Origin: Pseudomonas sp. Irchel 3E20
GTDB lineage: Bacteria; Pseudomonadota; Gammaproteobacteria; Pseudomonadales; Pseudomonadaceae
NCBI RefSeq assembly: GCF_900187645.1
Contig: NZ_FYEE01000011.1
Location: 1-64,000, forward strand
Reading direction: 5' to 3'
Length of the DNA stretch: 64,000 bases
The notes under the pieces are model-generated. The model was given only the letters and a program-made list of their open reading frames with translations. It did not search any database and was not told the origin of the DNA. Of this stretch, positions 41,496 to 50,688 are shown piece by piece; the stretch's first letter is position 1; every line of letters starts with the position of its first letter. A program made the position numbers and the translations under genes.

Positions 41496-42766
41496 TGGCA
41501 GACGTCGCGATTCGCGTAACCGGCCTGGGCAAGGCCTATAAGCAATACCCCAACCGCTGGAGCCGTTTGCTGGAGTGGATCGTGCCCTTCAGCGCCCAGC
41601 GTCATCGCCAGCACTGGATCATGCAGGGCGTCGATTTCGAGATCGCCCGGGGCCAAGCCGTGGGCATCGTCGGCGCCAACGGCGCCGGCAAAAGCACCCT
41701 GCTCAAGATGATTACCGGCACCACCCAACCCACCTGCGGCAAGATCGAGGTCAAGGGCCGGGTCGCGGCCCTGCTGGAGCTGGGCATGGGTTTCCACCCC
41801 GATTTCACCGGCCGGCAGAATGCCTTTATGGCGGGCCAGTTACTGGGCATGCAGGTCGAAGAAATCGAAACCCTGATGCCCGGCATCGAAAGCTTTGCCG
41901 AGATCGGCGAGGCCATCGACCAACCGGTGCGCACCTACTCCAGCGGCATGCAGATGCGCCTGGCCTTCAGCGTGGCCACGGCCCGGCGCCCGGACATCCT
42001 GATCGTCGACGAAGCCCTGTCGGTGGGCGATGCCTACTTCCAGCACAAGAGCTTCGAGCGCATCCGCCAGTACCGCCAGGCCGGCTCCACGCTGCTGATC
42101 GTGTCCCACGACCGTGCGGCGATCCAGTCGATCTGCGACAGCGCGATCCTGCTCAAGGACGGGCACATGGTGCTGCACAGCCACCCGTTGGAAGTGCTGG
42201 ACTACTACCACGCCATGATGGCCGAGCGCGAAGGCCAGATCGTCAAGCAGGAAGCCCTGGACACCGGCGAGGTGCGCACCATCTCCGGCACCGGCGAAGC
42301 GGGCATCCTCAATGTGCGCCTGCTCAATGCGGATGGTCGCGCGGTGGAAGTCACCGAAGTCGGCCAGCCTGTGGTGCTGCAAGTGGAGGTCGAAGTACGC
42401 CAAGACATCGAGCGCATGGTCCTGGGCTTCATGATTAAGGACCGCCTCGGCCAGGCCATGTATGGCATCAACACCCATCGCCTCGACCAGCCGCTGACCG
42501 ACCTGGCGGCGGGCGAAAAAATCACCTACCGCTTCGCCTTCGATATGCGCCTGGGCACCGGCAACTACTCCGTGAGCCTGAGCCTGTCGCGCCTGGACTC
42601 GCACCTGGACCGCAACTTCGAGTGGCGCGACTACGGCTTGGTGTTCCACGTTATCAACAACCGTCGCGAAGACTTCGTCGGCTGCTCCTGGCTCGATGCC
42701 CAGGCCAGCATCCAGCGAGGCGACGGCCAGCCCAACGCATCGATTACCTCGCAGGCCACGCCATGA
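41495..42766 (+). CDS. wzt: O-polysaccharide ABC exporter ATPase Wzt with C-terminal carbohydrate-binding domain
   Basis: A 423-residue ATPase subunit. The nucleotide-binding domain (1-240) has Walker A GANGAGKSTLLKMI, signature YSSGMQMRLAFS and Walker B ILIVDEALSVGD. Residues ~260-420 form a beta-sandwich extension of the Wzt-C type. In exporters such as E. coli O9a this domain recognises a chemical cap on the finished chain. Its presence here agrees with a terminator enzyme such as the nearby glycosyltransferase-methyltransferase fusion. The stop overlaps the wbpX start by four bases. Confidence 0.94.
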   Translation: MADVAIRVTGLGKAYKQYPNRWSRLLEWIVPFSAQRHRQHWIMQGVDFEIARGQAVGIVGANGAGKSTLLKMITGTTQPTCGKIEVKGRVAALLELGMGFHPDFTGRQNAFMAGQLLGMQVEEIETLMPGIESFAEIGEAIDQPVRTYSSGMQMRLAFSVATARRPDILIVDEALSVGDAYFQHKSFERIRQYRQAGSTLLIVSHDRAAIQSICDSAILLKDGHMVLHSHPLEVLDYYHAMMAEREGQIVKQEALDTGEVRTISGTGEAGILNVRLLNADGRAVEVTEVGQPVVLQVEVEVRQDIERMVLGFMIKDRLGQAMYGINTHRLDQPLTDLAAGEKITYRFAFDMRLGTGNYSVSLSLSRLDSHLDRNFEWRDYGLVFHVINNRREDFVGCSWLDAQASIQRGDGQPNASITSQATP

Positions 42767-44136
42767 CGCGCCTGTTGATCGAATGTACCTACGTGTTCGA
42801 GCACCCCAAGGTCAACTCGGGCATCCAACGCGTGGTGCGCAACGTCATCCGGCAACTGCCGGCCAGCACCGACGCGGCGGAGTACATCCCCGTGGCGATG
42901 TTCAACGGCAAGTTGTACCGCGTGCTCAGCTTGACGCCACTCAACGCCCGCTACCTCGATGGCCTGACCGGGTTGGGCGTGCGCCTGGAGCATGGCGCGC
43001 AGCGCTTCCAGCAGCTGTATCGAGCCGCCGAGCGGCGCCTGGCCGGGCAATCGCGTTGGGTCAAGCGCGCCGCCTATGTGGCGTATCGGCTCAGCTCGAT
43101 GGCCTGCTTCGGCGCGCCGCTGCGCCTGATCCGCAGGATCCACGCCCACGAACTGCCCAAGCGCTGCGTGCCCTTGCCGCACCGGCCGGGGGATCAACTG
43201 GTGTTGCTCGATTCCTCCTGGCACGCGGACTTCTTCCCCCTGGCCGAACAGCTCAAGCGCGACGGCGTGGGGATCGTCTCGGTGATCTACGACCTGATCC
43301 CCGTCACCCACCCGCAGTTCTACGACGCAGGGCTGGTGAACATGTTCAACCACTGGTTCGACTGGATCACCCGCACCGCCGACGGCTACATCGCCATCTC
43401 CAAAACCGTGCGTGACCAATTGCGCGCAGAACTGGCCACGCGCCTGGGCCCGGAACAGGCCGCGCAGCGTTGGTTCGACTACTTCCACCTAGGCTCTGAA
43501 CTGGACCTCAGTGGCGACGGCAGCACCGTCGAGCCGCGCTTGCTGGCGCTGTTCACCGACCCGGCGCCGGTGTTCCTGATGGTCAGCACCATCGAGCCAC
43601 GCAAAAACCACGATTACCTGCTCGACGCCTTCGACCGCGCCTGGGCCCAGGGCTCCAATGCACGCCTGTGCATCGCCGGGCGCGTCGGCTGGAAATGCGA
43701 CGCGCTGCTGGAACGGGTGCGCCGTCACCCTCAACTCAACCGTCGTTTGTTCATGTTCAACGACCTCTCGGACACCAGCCTGGAACACGCCTACTCCCAT
43801 GCCACGGCGCTGGTGTTCCCCTCCCACGTCGAAGGCTTCGGCCTGCCGTTGGTGGAAGCCATGCAACGCGGCCTACCGGCCATGGGCAGCGACATCCCGG
43901 TGTTCCGCGAGATTGGTGGCGATTTCATGGCCTATTTCGACCTCGCCCAACCGCAAAGCCTGGCCGACCTCGTCACGCAAATGGAAACCAGCGGCCAATT
44001 CCCCGCCCCCCGCGCCGTGGGCGACTGGCAGTGGCTGGGCTGGCGCGAGGCCAGTGCGCAGTTCGTCGAGCACATTCAGCGCAATCTGGAAAAGGCCCCG
44101 GCGCCGCCGCAGAGGCAACATGCAGATTGCCCTTAA
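42763..44136 (+). CDS. wbpX: Rhamnosyltransferase WbpX-like (GT4)
   Basis: A 457-residue GT-B glycosyltransferase with an N-terminal segment ECTYVFEHPKVNSGIQRVVRN, the donor-site motif EGFGLPLVE (EX7E) near residue 365, and the EPRKNH segment of family 4. In the A-band pathway WbpX, WbpY and WbpZ assemble the D-rhamnose polymer. Assignment to WbpX rests on length and on position directly after wzt; linkage specificity cannot be read. Its end overlaps wbpY by 17 bases. Confidence 0.85.
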   Translation: MTRLLIECTYVFEHPKVNSGIQRVVRNVIRQLPASTDAAEYIPVAMFNGKLYRVLSLTPLNARYLDGLTGLGVRLEHGAQRFQQLYRAAERRLAGQSRWVKRAAYVAYRLSSMACFGAPLRLIRRIHAHELPKRCVPLPHRPGDQLVLLDSSWHADFFPLAEQLKRDGVGIVSVIYDLIPVTHPQFYDAGLVNMFNHWFDWITRTADGYIAISKTVRDQLRAELATRLGPEQAAQRWFDYFHLGSELDLSGDGSTVEPRLLALFTDPAPVFLMVSTIEPRKNHDYLLDAFDRAWAQGSNARLCIAGRVGWKCDALLERVRRHPQLNRRLFMFNDLSDTSLEHAYSHATALVFPSHVEGFGLPLVEAMQRGLPAMGSDIPVFREIGGDFMAYFDLAQPQSLADLVTQMETSGQFPAPRAVGDWQWLGWREASAQFVEHIQRNLEKAPAPPQRQHADCP

Positions 44137-45247
44137 CGCCCGCATTCTTCAGGCCCCGCGCACGGGTATCGGCCACTACGTGGCCGAACTGACCAGCGCC
44201 CTGCGTGCCGACCCGCAGTTTTCGCTTTCGCTGTTCGATGGCTGGGGCTGGAGCCCAAACCTGCCTGCTGCTGCGCTGCCCGGTTACTCGCGCCTCAGCC
44301 CGCTGCTGCGTCGGTTGCCAGGGGCGTACCAGGCGCGGCGCTGGTTGGAGCAACAGCGCTTCGACCGCCAGCCGCAACCCATCGACCTCTACCATGAACC
44401 CAGCCTGTGGCCTTTTGAATTCAAGGGCCCGACCATCATCACCCTGCACGACCTGACCCACCTGCACTACCCCGCGACCCAACCGGCGGCGCGCCTGCGG
44501 GAAATCGAGCGGCGCCTGGGCCGGGGCGTGGAGCAAGCACGGCTGGTGCTCACTGACTCGCAGTTTGTCGCGCACGAAGCGCAACGCCACTTTGGCTTGC
44601 CCGCGCAGCGCTTCATCGTGGCGCCGCTGGGGGTGGCGGCGCGCTTTCACCCCCGCAGCGCTCAGGCGCTCGAACCGCTGCTGCAAGGCTTGGGCGTCGA
44701 GCCCGGTGGCTACTTTTTGTGCGTCGGCACCTTGGAGCCGCGCAAAAATCTGGTTCAGGCGCTGCGGGCCCACACCCTGTTGCCTGAAGCCCTGCGCCAG
44801 CGGTTTCCGTTGTTGATCGTCGGCATGGCCGGCTGGAAGAACCGCGACCTCACCCATGAGCTGCAAAAGGCCCTGGCCAGCGGCCATGTGCGCCTGATGG
44901 GCTACTTACCCGACGAACAGGTCGCGCACCTGGTGGCCGGCGCCCGCGCCCTGGTTTTCCCCTCGCTGTACGAGGGCTTCGGCCTGCCGGTGGTGGAAGC
45001 CATGGCCAGCGGCACACCGGTAATCCTGACCCGACGTTCGGCCATGCCGGAAGTCGCCGGCAACGCCGGCACCTATATCGAACCCGATGATGTGCAGAGC
45101 CTGCGCGATGCGCTGCGGCTCTTGATCGACGACTGCGCCTACTGGCAACACTGCCGGGAAGCGGGGTTGCAGCAGGCGAAGCTTTTTTCCTGGGAACGTT
45201 GTGCGCAGATCACCGCGCGCGCGTATCGCCAGGCTTTAGGAGGTTGA
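44120..45247 (+). CDS. wbpY: Rhamnosyltransferase WbpY-like (GT4)
   Basis: A 375-residue GT4 enzyme. It opens MQIALNARILQAPRTGIGHYV and has the acceptor-side HDLTHLHYP. The donor-site segments are GTLEPRKNLVQALRAH and EGFGLPVVEAMASGTPVI (EX7E). AGAGG about 7 bases upstream supports ATG 44120, inside the 3' end of wbpX. It is expected to work in the cytoplasm on the growing lipid-linked rhamnan. It follows WbpX and precedes WbpZ, as in P. aeruginosa. Confidence 0.85.
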   Translation: MQIALNARILQAPRTGIGHYVAELTSALRADPQFSLSLFDGWGWSPNLPAAALPGYSRLSPLLRRLPGAYQARRWLEQQRFDRQPQPIDLYHEPSLWPFEFKGPTIITLHDLTHLHYPATQPAARLREIERRLGRGVEQARLVLTDSQFVAHEAQRHFGLPAQRFIVAPLGVAARFHPRSAQALEPLLQGLGVEPGGYFLCVGTLEPRKNLVQALRAHTLLPEALRQRFPLLIVGMAGWKNRDLTHELQKALASGHVRLMGYLPDEQVAHLVAGARALVFPSLYEGFGLPVVEAMASGTPVILTRRSAMPEVAGNAGTYIEPDDVQSLRDALRLLIDDCAYWQHCREAGLQQAKLFSWERCAQITARAYRQALGG

Positions 45248-45248
45248 A

Positions 45249-46379
45249 ATGCGCGTACTCCATTTTTTCAAAACCTATTTGCCCGACTCTGTGGGCGGCA
45301 TCGAACAGGTCATTTATCAACTCTGTGAAAGCGGCGCACGCGAGGGTATTCAAGGCCAGGTGCTGACCTTGAGCACCGACCCGCACCCGGCGGTGATAAA
45401 GATCGGCCACCACGAAGTCCATCGCGCACGCCTGGATTGGCAACTGGCCTCTACCGGGTTCTCCACCAGCGTGTTCAAGCAGTTCCGCGAGATGGCTGCC
45501 GAAGCGGACGTGGTCAATTACCACTTCCCGTGGCCGTTCATGGACCTGGTGCATTTTGCCAGCGGCCTGAAGAAACCCACCGTGGTGACCTATCACTCAG
45601 ACATCGTGCGCCAGCGTCATCTGCTGCGCCTGTATCGGCCACTGATGAACCGCTTCCTGGCCAGCGCCGACCGCATCGTCACCGCTTCGCCCAACTACCT
45701 GCACACCAGCGAGGTGCTGCAAAACTTCCGGGACAAAACCCGGGTCATTCCCTATGGCTTGGATAAGTCAGGTTATCCACAGCCCGAGCCCGAACGCCTG
45801 GCGCGGTGGCGGCAGTTGCTGGGGGAGCGGTTTTTCCTCTTTGTCGGAGTGATGCGTTACTACAAAGGCCTGCACATCCTGCTCGATGCCCTCAAGGACG
45901 TGGACTACCCGGTGGTGATCGTCGGCGCCGGGCCACTGGAAGCCGAGCTGCACGCCCAGGCCAAAACCCTGGGGTTGCGCAACCTGCACTTCCTCGGGCG
46001 GCTGGGGGATGAAGACAAAGTAGCGCTGCTGCAACTGAGCTACGCCATCGTGTTCCCTTCGCACCTGCGCTCCGAAGCCTTCGGCATTTCGTTGCTGGAA
46101 GGGGCGATGTACGGCAAGCCAATGATTTCCAGCGAAATCGGTACCGGCACCAGCTACATCAACATCGACGGCGAAACCGGCCTGGTGGTCCCGCCCAGTC
46201 ATCCACAGGCCTTTCGCGAAGCGATGCGCACCCTGTGGACAAACCCGCAATTGGCCGCCGAAATGGGCCAACGCGCCGAAGCCCGCTATCGCCAGCTATT
46301 TACCGCTGACGACATGGGCCGCAAGTGGACGGCGTTATACGAAGAATTACTGGCAGAAAAGGCGTTGTCTTACGCCTGA
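45249..46379 (+). CDS. wbpZ: Rhamnosyltransferase WbpZ-like (GT4)
   Basis: A 376-residue GT4 enzyme starting MRVLHFFKTYLPDSVGGIEQVIYQL, the opening typical of WbpZ-type mannosyl/rhamnosyltransferases. Donor-site elements are GVMRYYKGLHILLDAL and EAFGISLLEGAMYGKPMI (EX7E). WbpZ is thought to add the first rhamnose of the chain. AGGAGG lies about 6 bases before the ATG. It is the last gene of the locus and converges on glmS, leaving 52 bp between stop codons. Confidence 0.87.
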   Translation: MRVLHFFKTYLPDSVGGIEQVIYQLCESGAREGIQGQVLTLSTDPHPAVIKIGHHEVHRARLDWQLASTGFSTSVFKQFREMAAEADVVNYHFPWPFMDLVHFASGLKKPTVVTYHSDIVRQRHLLRLYRPLMNRFLASADRIVTASPNYLHTSEVLQNFRDKTRVIPYGLDKSGYPQPEPERLARWRQLLGERFFLFVGVMRYYKGLHILLDALKDVDYPVVIVGAGPLEAELHAQAKTLGLRNLHFLGRLGDEDKVALLQLSYAIVFPSHLRSEAFGISLLEGAMYGKPMISSEIGTGTSYINIDGETGLVVPPSHPQAFREAMRTLWTNPQLAAEMGQRAEARYRQLFTADDMGRKWTALYEELLAEKALSYA

Positions 46380-46404
46380 CGGCACCACAGGTCGGTGATC
46401 GGCG

Positions 46405-46410
46405 TTGCAC
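46405..46410. other. Expected attTn7 insertion point, unoccupied
   Basis: Tn7 inserts about 25 bp beyond the glmS stop codon, recognised through the conserved glmS 3' end. Here the glmS stop is at 46432-46434, so the site falls near 46407, inside the 52-bp gap before the wbpZ stop. No Tn7 end or target duplication is seen. Confidence 0.6.
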
Positions 46411-46431
46411 CGCCACCGCCCTGTGGATAAG

Positions 46432-48264
46432 TCACTCCACAGTGACCGATTTCGCCAGGTTGCGCGGTTGGTCAACGTCTGTGCCCTTGAGCACCGCCAC
46501 GTAGTACGAGAGCAATTGCAGCGGGATGGTGAACAGGATCGGCGACAGCACGTCGTGGATGTGCGGCATGTTCACCACATGGGTGCCTTCGCCGTTGCTC
46601 ATGCCGGCGTGTTCATCGGCGAACACGATCAGTTGGCCGCCGCGGGCGCGTACTTCCTGCAAGTTGGACTTGAGCTTCTCCAGCAGCTCGTTGTTCGGCG
46701 CCACGGTAACCACCGGCATGTCGTTATCCACAAGGGCCAAGGGGCCGTGCTTGAGCTCACCGGCCGGGTAGGCTTCGGCGTGGATATAGGAGATTTCCTT
46801 GAGTTTGAGCGCCCCCTCCATGGCCACCGGGAATTGCGCGCCACGGCCCAGGAACAGGGTGTGATTCTTCTCGGCGAACAGCTCGGCAATTTTTTCCACG
46901 GTGGCGTCCATGGCCAGGGCTTCGCCTAGGCGTGCCGGTAAGCGACGCAATTCTTCCACCAATTCGGCTTCCACTCCCGCCGCCAAGGTACCGCGCACCT
47001 GGCCCAAGGACAGGGTCAGCAGCAACAGGCCCACCAGTTGAGTGGTGAAGGCTTTGGTCGAGGCCACGCCTATTTCGCGGCCGGCCTGAGTCAGCAGCGT
47101 CAGGTCGGATTCGCGCACCAATGAGCTGATGCCCACGTTGCAGATCGCCAGGCTGGCGAGAAAACCCAGCTCCTTGGCGTTACGCAGCGCCGCCAAGGTG
47201 TCGGCGGTTTCGCCCGACTGGGAAATGGTCACGAACAAGGTGTCGGGCTGCACCACCACTTTGCGGTAGCGGAACTCGCTGGCGACTTCGACTTGGCACG
47301 GGATACCCGCCAGTTCTTCGAGCCAATAACGGGCGACCATCCCCGCGTGATAGCTAGTGCCGCACGCGACGATCTGCACATTGCGGACCTTGGCGAACAA
47401 CTCGGCCGCTTGCGGGCCAAAGGCCTGGACCAGCACCTGGTTCTGGCTCAGGCGACCTTCCAGGGTGCGCTGCACCACAGCCGGTTGCTCGTGGATTTCC
47501 TTGAGCATGAAGTGGCGGAACTCGCCCTTGTCGGCCGCTTCGGCACCGTCGCGGTACTGCACCGTCTCGCGCTCGACCGCTACACCGTTAACGTCCCAGA
47601 TCTGCACGCTTTCGCGGCGAATGTCGGCGATGTCGCCCTCTTCCAGGTACATGAAGCGGTCAGTGACCTGGCGCAGGGCCAGTTGGTCGGAGGCGAGGAA
47701 GTTCTCGCCCATGCCCAGGCCAATCACCAGAGGGCTGCCGCTGCGGGCCGCCACGACGCGATCGGGTTGCTGTGCACTGATAACCGCCAGGCCATACGCG
47801 CCATGGAGTTCCTTGACCGTGGCTTTAAGTGCGACGGTCAGGTCGCCGAGGTCCTTGAGCTTGTGGTTGAGCAGGTGGGCGATGACTTCGGTGTCGGTGT
47901 CCGAAGTAAACACGTAGCCCTGGGCCTTGAGTTGCTCGCGCAGGGCTTCGTGGTTTTCGATGATGCCGTTGTGCACCACCGCCAGGTCGCCGGAAAAATG
48001 CGGGTGGGCATTGCGTTCGCACGGTGCGCCGTGGGTTGCCCAACGGGTGTGGGCGATGCCGAGGCGGCCAACCAACGGCGCTTCGGCCAGGGCTTGCTCC
48101 AGTTCGCTGACCTTGCCCGGGCGGCGGGCGCGTTCGAGGCTGCCGTCCTGGGTGATGACTGCCACGCCGGCGCTGTCATAGCCGCGGTATTCCAGGCGCT
48201 TGAGGCCTTCGACAAGAATGGCGGTGACGTTTCGTTCAGCGACCGCGCCGACAATTCCACACAT
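46432..48264 (-). CDS. glmS: Glutamine-fructose-6-phosphate aminotransferase
   Basis: A 610-residue enzyme that makes glucosamine-6-phosphate from fructose-6-phosphate and glutamine, the first step to UDP-GlcNAc for peptidoglycan and LPS. The catalytic Cys is exposed after Met1 removal (MCGIVGAVAERN). The N-terminal amidotransferase domain contains HTRWATHG. Two SIS domains follow with CGTSYHAG and SQSGETADT, and the C-terminus is conserved (DVDQPRNLAKSVTVE). Its start is one base from the stop of the DeoR-type regulator, so the two are co-transcribed. The 3' end is the Tn7 target. Confidence 0.97.
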   Translation of the reverse strand: MCGIVGAVAERNVTAILVEGLKRLEYRGYDSAGVAVITQDGSLERARRPGKVSELEQALAEAPLVGRLGIAHTRWATHGAPCERNAHPHFSGDLAVVHNGIIENHEALREQLKAQGYVFTSDTDTEVIAHLLNHKLKDLGDLTVALKATVKELHGAYGLAVISAQQPDRVVAARSGSPLVIGLGMGENFLASDQLALRQVTDRFMYLEEGDIADIRRESVQIWDVNGVAVERETVQYRDGAEAADKGEFRHFMLKEIHEQPAVVQRTLEGRLSQNQVLVQAFGPQAAELFAKVRNVQIVACGTSYHAGMVARYWLEELAGIPCQVEVASEFRYRKVVVQPDTLFVTISQSGETADTLAALRNAKELGFLASLAICNVGISSLVRESDLTLLTQAGREIGVASTKAFTTQLVGLLLLTLSLGQVRGTLAAGVEAELVEELRRLPARLGEALAMDATVEKIAELFAEKNHTLFLGRGAQFPVAMEGALKLKEISYIHAEAYPAGELKHGPLALVDNDMPVVTVAPNNELLEKLKSNLQEVRARGGQLIVFADEHAGMSNGEGTHVVNMPHIHDVLSPILFTIPLQLLSYYVAVLKGTDVDQPRNLAKSVTVE

Positions 48265-48265
48265 G

Positions 48266-49042
48266 TTATTTCTCCTGGCTGGTAGCCGCGCAGATCACGT
48301 TGATGCCGCGGGCCTGAATCTGATCGCGAACCTGGGGGGCCAGGCGATCATCAGTAATAAGGGTATGGACGCTGCTCCAGGGCAGTTCCAGGTTAGGAAT
48401 CTTGCGCCCGATCTTGTCGGACTCGACCATCACGATCACTTCCCGGGCCACCTCGGCCATTACCCGGCTAAGGCCGAGCAATTCATTGAAGGTGGTAGTG
48501 CCGCGCACCAGGTCGATGCCGTCGGCGCCGATGAACAACTGATCGAAGTCATAGGAGCGCAAAACCTGCTCCGCCACCTGGCCCTGGAACGACTCGGAAT
48601 GAGGGTCCCAAGTACCGCCGGTCATCAACAGCACGGGCTCGTGCTCGAGCTCGCTCAAGGCATTGGCCACATGCAGGGAGTTGGTCATCACCACCAGGCC
48701 AGGTTGCTGGCCCAGCTCGGGGATCATGGCCGCCGTGGTGCTGCCGCTGTCGATGATGATCCGCGCATGCTCGCGGATCCGCGTCACGGCGGCCCGGGCG
48801 ATGGCTTGCTTGATCGGAGAAACGGGTTGGGCCAGGTCACTGACCAGTTCCGAAGGCAGGGTGATGGCACCGCCATAGCGGCGCAGCAACAGACCATTGC
48901 TCTCAAGGGCGGCGAGATCCTTACGGATCGTCACTTCGGACGTTTCGAAACGCTTGGCTAATTCGTCCACACTGACTTCGCCTTGCTCATTGAGCAAGGC
49001 GAGGATGTTGTGACGACGCTGGGGTGTATTTCGTTTCGACAT
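48266..49042 (-). CDS. glmR: DeoR-family regulator of amino-sugar genes (GlmR-like)
   Basis: A 258-residue DeoR/GlpR-type repressor. The N-terminal winged helix has RRHNILALLNEQGEVSVDELAKRFETSEVTIRKDLAALE. The sugar-phosphate-sensing domain has DSGSTTAAM and the GADGID segment. P. aeruginosa has a relative (GlmR) at the same place, linked to glmS expression and envelope homeostasis. ATG 49042 is taken; the longer frame has no support. Two TTTCGTTTCGA repeats, one in the first codons and one 13 bases upstream of the ATG, may be its own operators. Confidence 0.88.
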   Translation of the reverse strand: MSKRNTPQRRHNILALLNEQGEVSVDELAKRFETSEVTIRKDLAALESNGLLLRRYGGAITLPSELVSDLAQPVSPIKQAIARAAVTRIREHARIIIDSGSTTAAMIPELGQQPGLVVMTNSLHVANALSELEHEPVLLMTGGTWDPHSESFQGQVAEQVLRSYDFDQLFIGADGIDLVRGTTTFNELLGLSRVMAEVAREVIVMVESDKIGRKIPNLELPWSSVHTLITDDRLAPQVRDQIQARGINVICAATSQEK

Positions 49043-49065
49043 GGCGCTGATATGTTTCGTTTCGA
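49029..49065. promoter_or_regulatory. Direct TTTCGTTTCGA repeats, candidate GlmR operators
   Basis: TTTCGTTTCGA occurs at 49029-49039 (overlapping codons 2-5 of glmR) and again at 49055-49065, 26 bp apart. The sequence resembles operators of DeoR/GlpR-type repressors, so autoregulation of the glmR-glmS unit is likely. Confidence 0.55.
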
Positions 49066-49140
49066 AAGATAACGAAGGCAATCAAAACCTATCGAGTCGG
49101 AATCGTCAAGCGGGCGATGGAAGTTTTCTGAGGGGCGGAA

Positions 49141-49177
49141 ACTAACGTAGGAGCAGCTCCTCTGCTCCCACATTAGT
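49141..49177 (-). terminator. Hairpin downstream of glmU
   Basis: Arms 49141-49156 and 49162-49177 pair at 14 of 16 positions around a 5-base loop, 29 bases after the glmU stop. On the minus strand only three Ts follow, so termination would be weak. One arm contains GTGGGAGC, like the head of the REP elements, and a REP-derived origin is possible. Confidence 0.55.
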
Positions 49178-49205
49178 GGTATTGCGTACTAGGGCTGTGG
49201 ATAAC

Positions 49206-50573
49206 TCAGTCTTTCTTGATCTTGACCGGGCGTTTCCAGCCATCGATATTGCGCTGGCGGGAACGGGCAACCGCCAGTTGAGACTTATCCACATTCTGGT
49301 TGATGGTGGAACCGGCCGCCGTGCTGGCGCCATCGCCGAGGGTGACGGGTGCTACCAACGAGTTGTTGGAACCGATGAAGACGTCTTCACCGATAACGGT
49401 TTTCCACTTGTTTACGCCGTCGTAGTTGCAAGTGATGGTGCCTGCGCCGACGTTGGTACGCGCGCCGATCTGGGCGTCGCCCAGGTAGGTCAGGTGACCG
49501 GCCTTGGCGCCCTCGCCCAAATAGGCATTCTTCAACTCGACAAAGTTACCCACATGGGCCCGCGCTTCGAGCACGGTGCCGGGGCGCAAACGGGCGAACG
49601 GGCCGGCGTCGCTACCCTCGCCCATCACCGCACCATCAAGGTGGCTGTTGGCCTTGATGACGACACCTTTGCGCAGGGTGCTGTCTTTGATAACGCAGTT
49701 AGGGCCGATGACCACGTCATCTTCGATCACCACACGGCCTTCGAGGATGACGTTGATATCAATCAGCACATCGCGCCCGACACTTACCTCGCCGCGCACA
49801 TCAAAGCGAGCCGGGTCGCGCAGGGTTACGCCTTGTGCCATCAGGCGAAGGGCTTGGCGCAATTGATAGTGGCGCTCAAGCTCTGCCAATTGCTTGCGAT
49901 CATTGGCGCCTTGGACTTCCATCGCGTCGTGGGGTTGTTCGGTGGCCACCTGCAAGCCGTCGTTGACCGCCATTTCGATCACGTCGGTAAGGTAGTACTC
50001 GCCCTGGACGTTGTTGTTCGACAAGCGGCTCATCCAGTCGCTCAGGTGAGCGGCTGGCACAGCGAGAATACCGGTGTTTCCCTCGGTAATAGCACGCTGG
50101 GCCTGCGTGGCATCTTTGTGCTCGACAATCGCGGTGACCTTGCCCTCGCCGTCACGCACGATGCGCCCGTAACCGGTAGGGTCGCTCAACTCGACGGTCA
50201 GCAGGCCGATTTGCCCCGGTACGACGTGTTTTAGCAGGCGTTGCAAGGTCTCGGCCTCGATCAACGGAACGTCGCCATAGAGGATCAGCACGGTGTCGGA
50301 GGTGATGAACGGCACAGCCTGGGCAGTCGCGTGGCCGGTGCCCAATTGTTTGTCCTGGAGAACGAAATTCAGGTCATCGGCAGCCAAACGCTCGCGAACC
50401 TGCTCGGCGCCGTGGCCGATCACCACATGAATGCGCTGTGGATCGAGTTGCCGTGCGCTGTGGATAACATGCCCCAGCATGGAGTTTCCCGCGATCGGGT
50501 GCAGCACCTTGGGCAATGCCGAACGCATGCGTGTGCCCTGGCCGGCGGCGAGAATAACGATTTCAAGAGACAT
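49206..50573 (-). CDS. glmU: Bifunctional GlmU (GlcN-1-P acetyltransferase/UDP-GlcNAc pyrophosphorylase)
   Basis: A 455-residue enzyme that acetylates glucosamine-1-phosphate and couples it to UTP, producing UDP-GlcNAc. The N-terminal uridylyltransferase has LAAGQGTRMRSALPKVLHPI and LYGDVPLI. The C-terminal left-handed beta-helix has hexapeptide repeats and the acetyltransferase segment GVNKWKTVIGEDVFIGSNN. With GlmS it brackets the amino-sugar pathway; glmM is elsewhere. It lies downstream of the atp operon beyond a strong terminator, so it should have its own promoter in 50574-50632. Confidence 0.97.
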   Translation of the reverse strand: MSLEIVILAAGQGTRMRSALPKVLHPIAGNSMLGHVIHSARQLDPQRIHVVIGHGAEQVRERLAADDLNFVLQDKQLGTGHATAQAVPFITSDTVLILYGDVPLIEAETLQRLLKHVVPGQIGLLTVELSDPTGYGRIVRDGEGKVTAIVEHKDATQAQRAITEGNTGILAVPAAHLSDWMSRLSNNNVQGEYYLTDVIEMAVNDGLQVATEQPHDAMEVQGANDRKQLAELERHYQLRQALRLMAQGVTLRDPARFDVRGEVSVGRDVLIDINVILEGRVVIEDDVVIGPNCVIKDSTLRKGVVIKANSHLDGAVMGEGSDAGPFARLRPGTVLEARAHVGNFVELKNAYLGEGAKAGHLTYLGDAQIGARTNVGAGTITCNYDGVNKWKTVIGEDVFIGSNNSLVAPVTLGDGASTAAGSTINQNVDKSQLAVARSRQRNIDGWKRPVKIKKD

Positions 50574-50632
50574 GACTGGCTACCAATCCTGGGTGGTCAG
50601 CGGCTGCGACCAAATAGTGAAAGTCAGAAAAG

Positions 50633-50661
50633 AAAAAAGGGTAGCCGAGGCTACCCTTTTT
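50633..50661. terminator. Intrinsic terminator of the atp operon (usable in both directions)
   Basis: AAAAAGGGTAGC pairs with GCTACCCTTTTT around a 4-base loop, ending with a T-run on the minus strand (read through TTTTTTCTTTTC). It is 27 bases past the atpC stop. A-tract and T-tract symmetry would allow termination on either strand. Confidence 0.93.
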
Positions 50662-50688
50662 AATCAATCACACAACAAGCCTGACGAT

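Noticed and set aside
42645..42660. Possible third parS (TGTTCCACG...)
   Set aside because: Only the left half matches; the right half reads TTATCAAC, so the palindrome is absent.
46380..46431. Tn7-like element at the glmS end
   Set aside because: The gap is only 52 bp and no transposon ends are seen; the site is empty.
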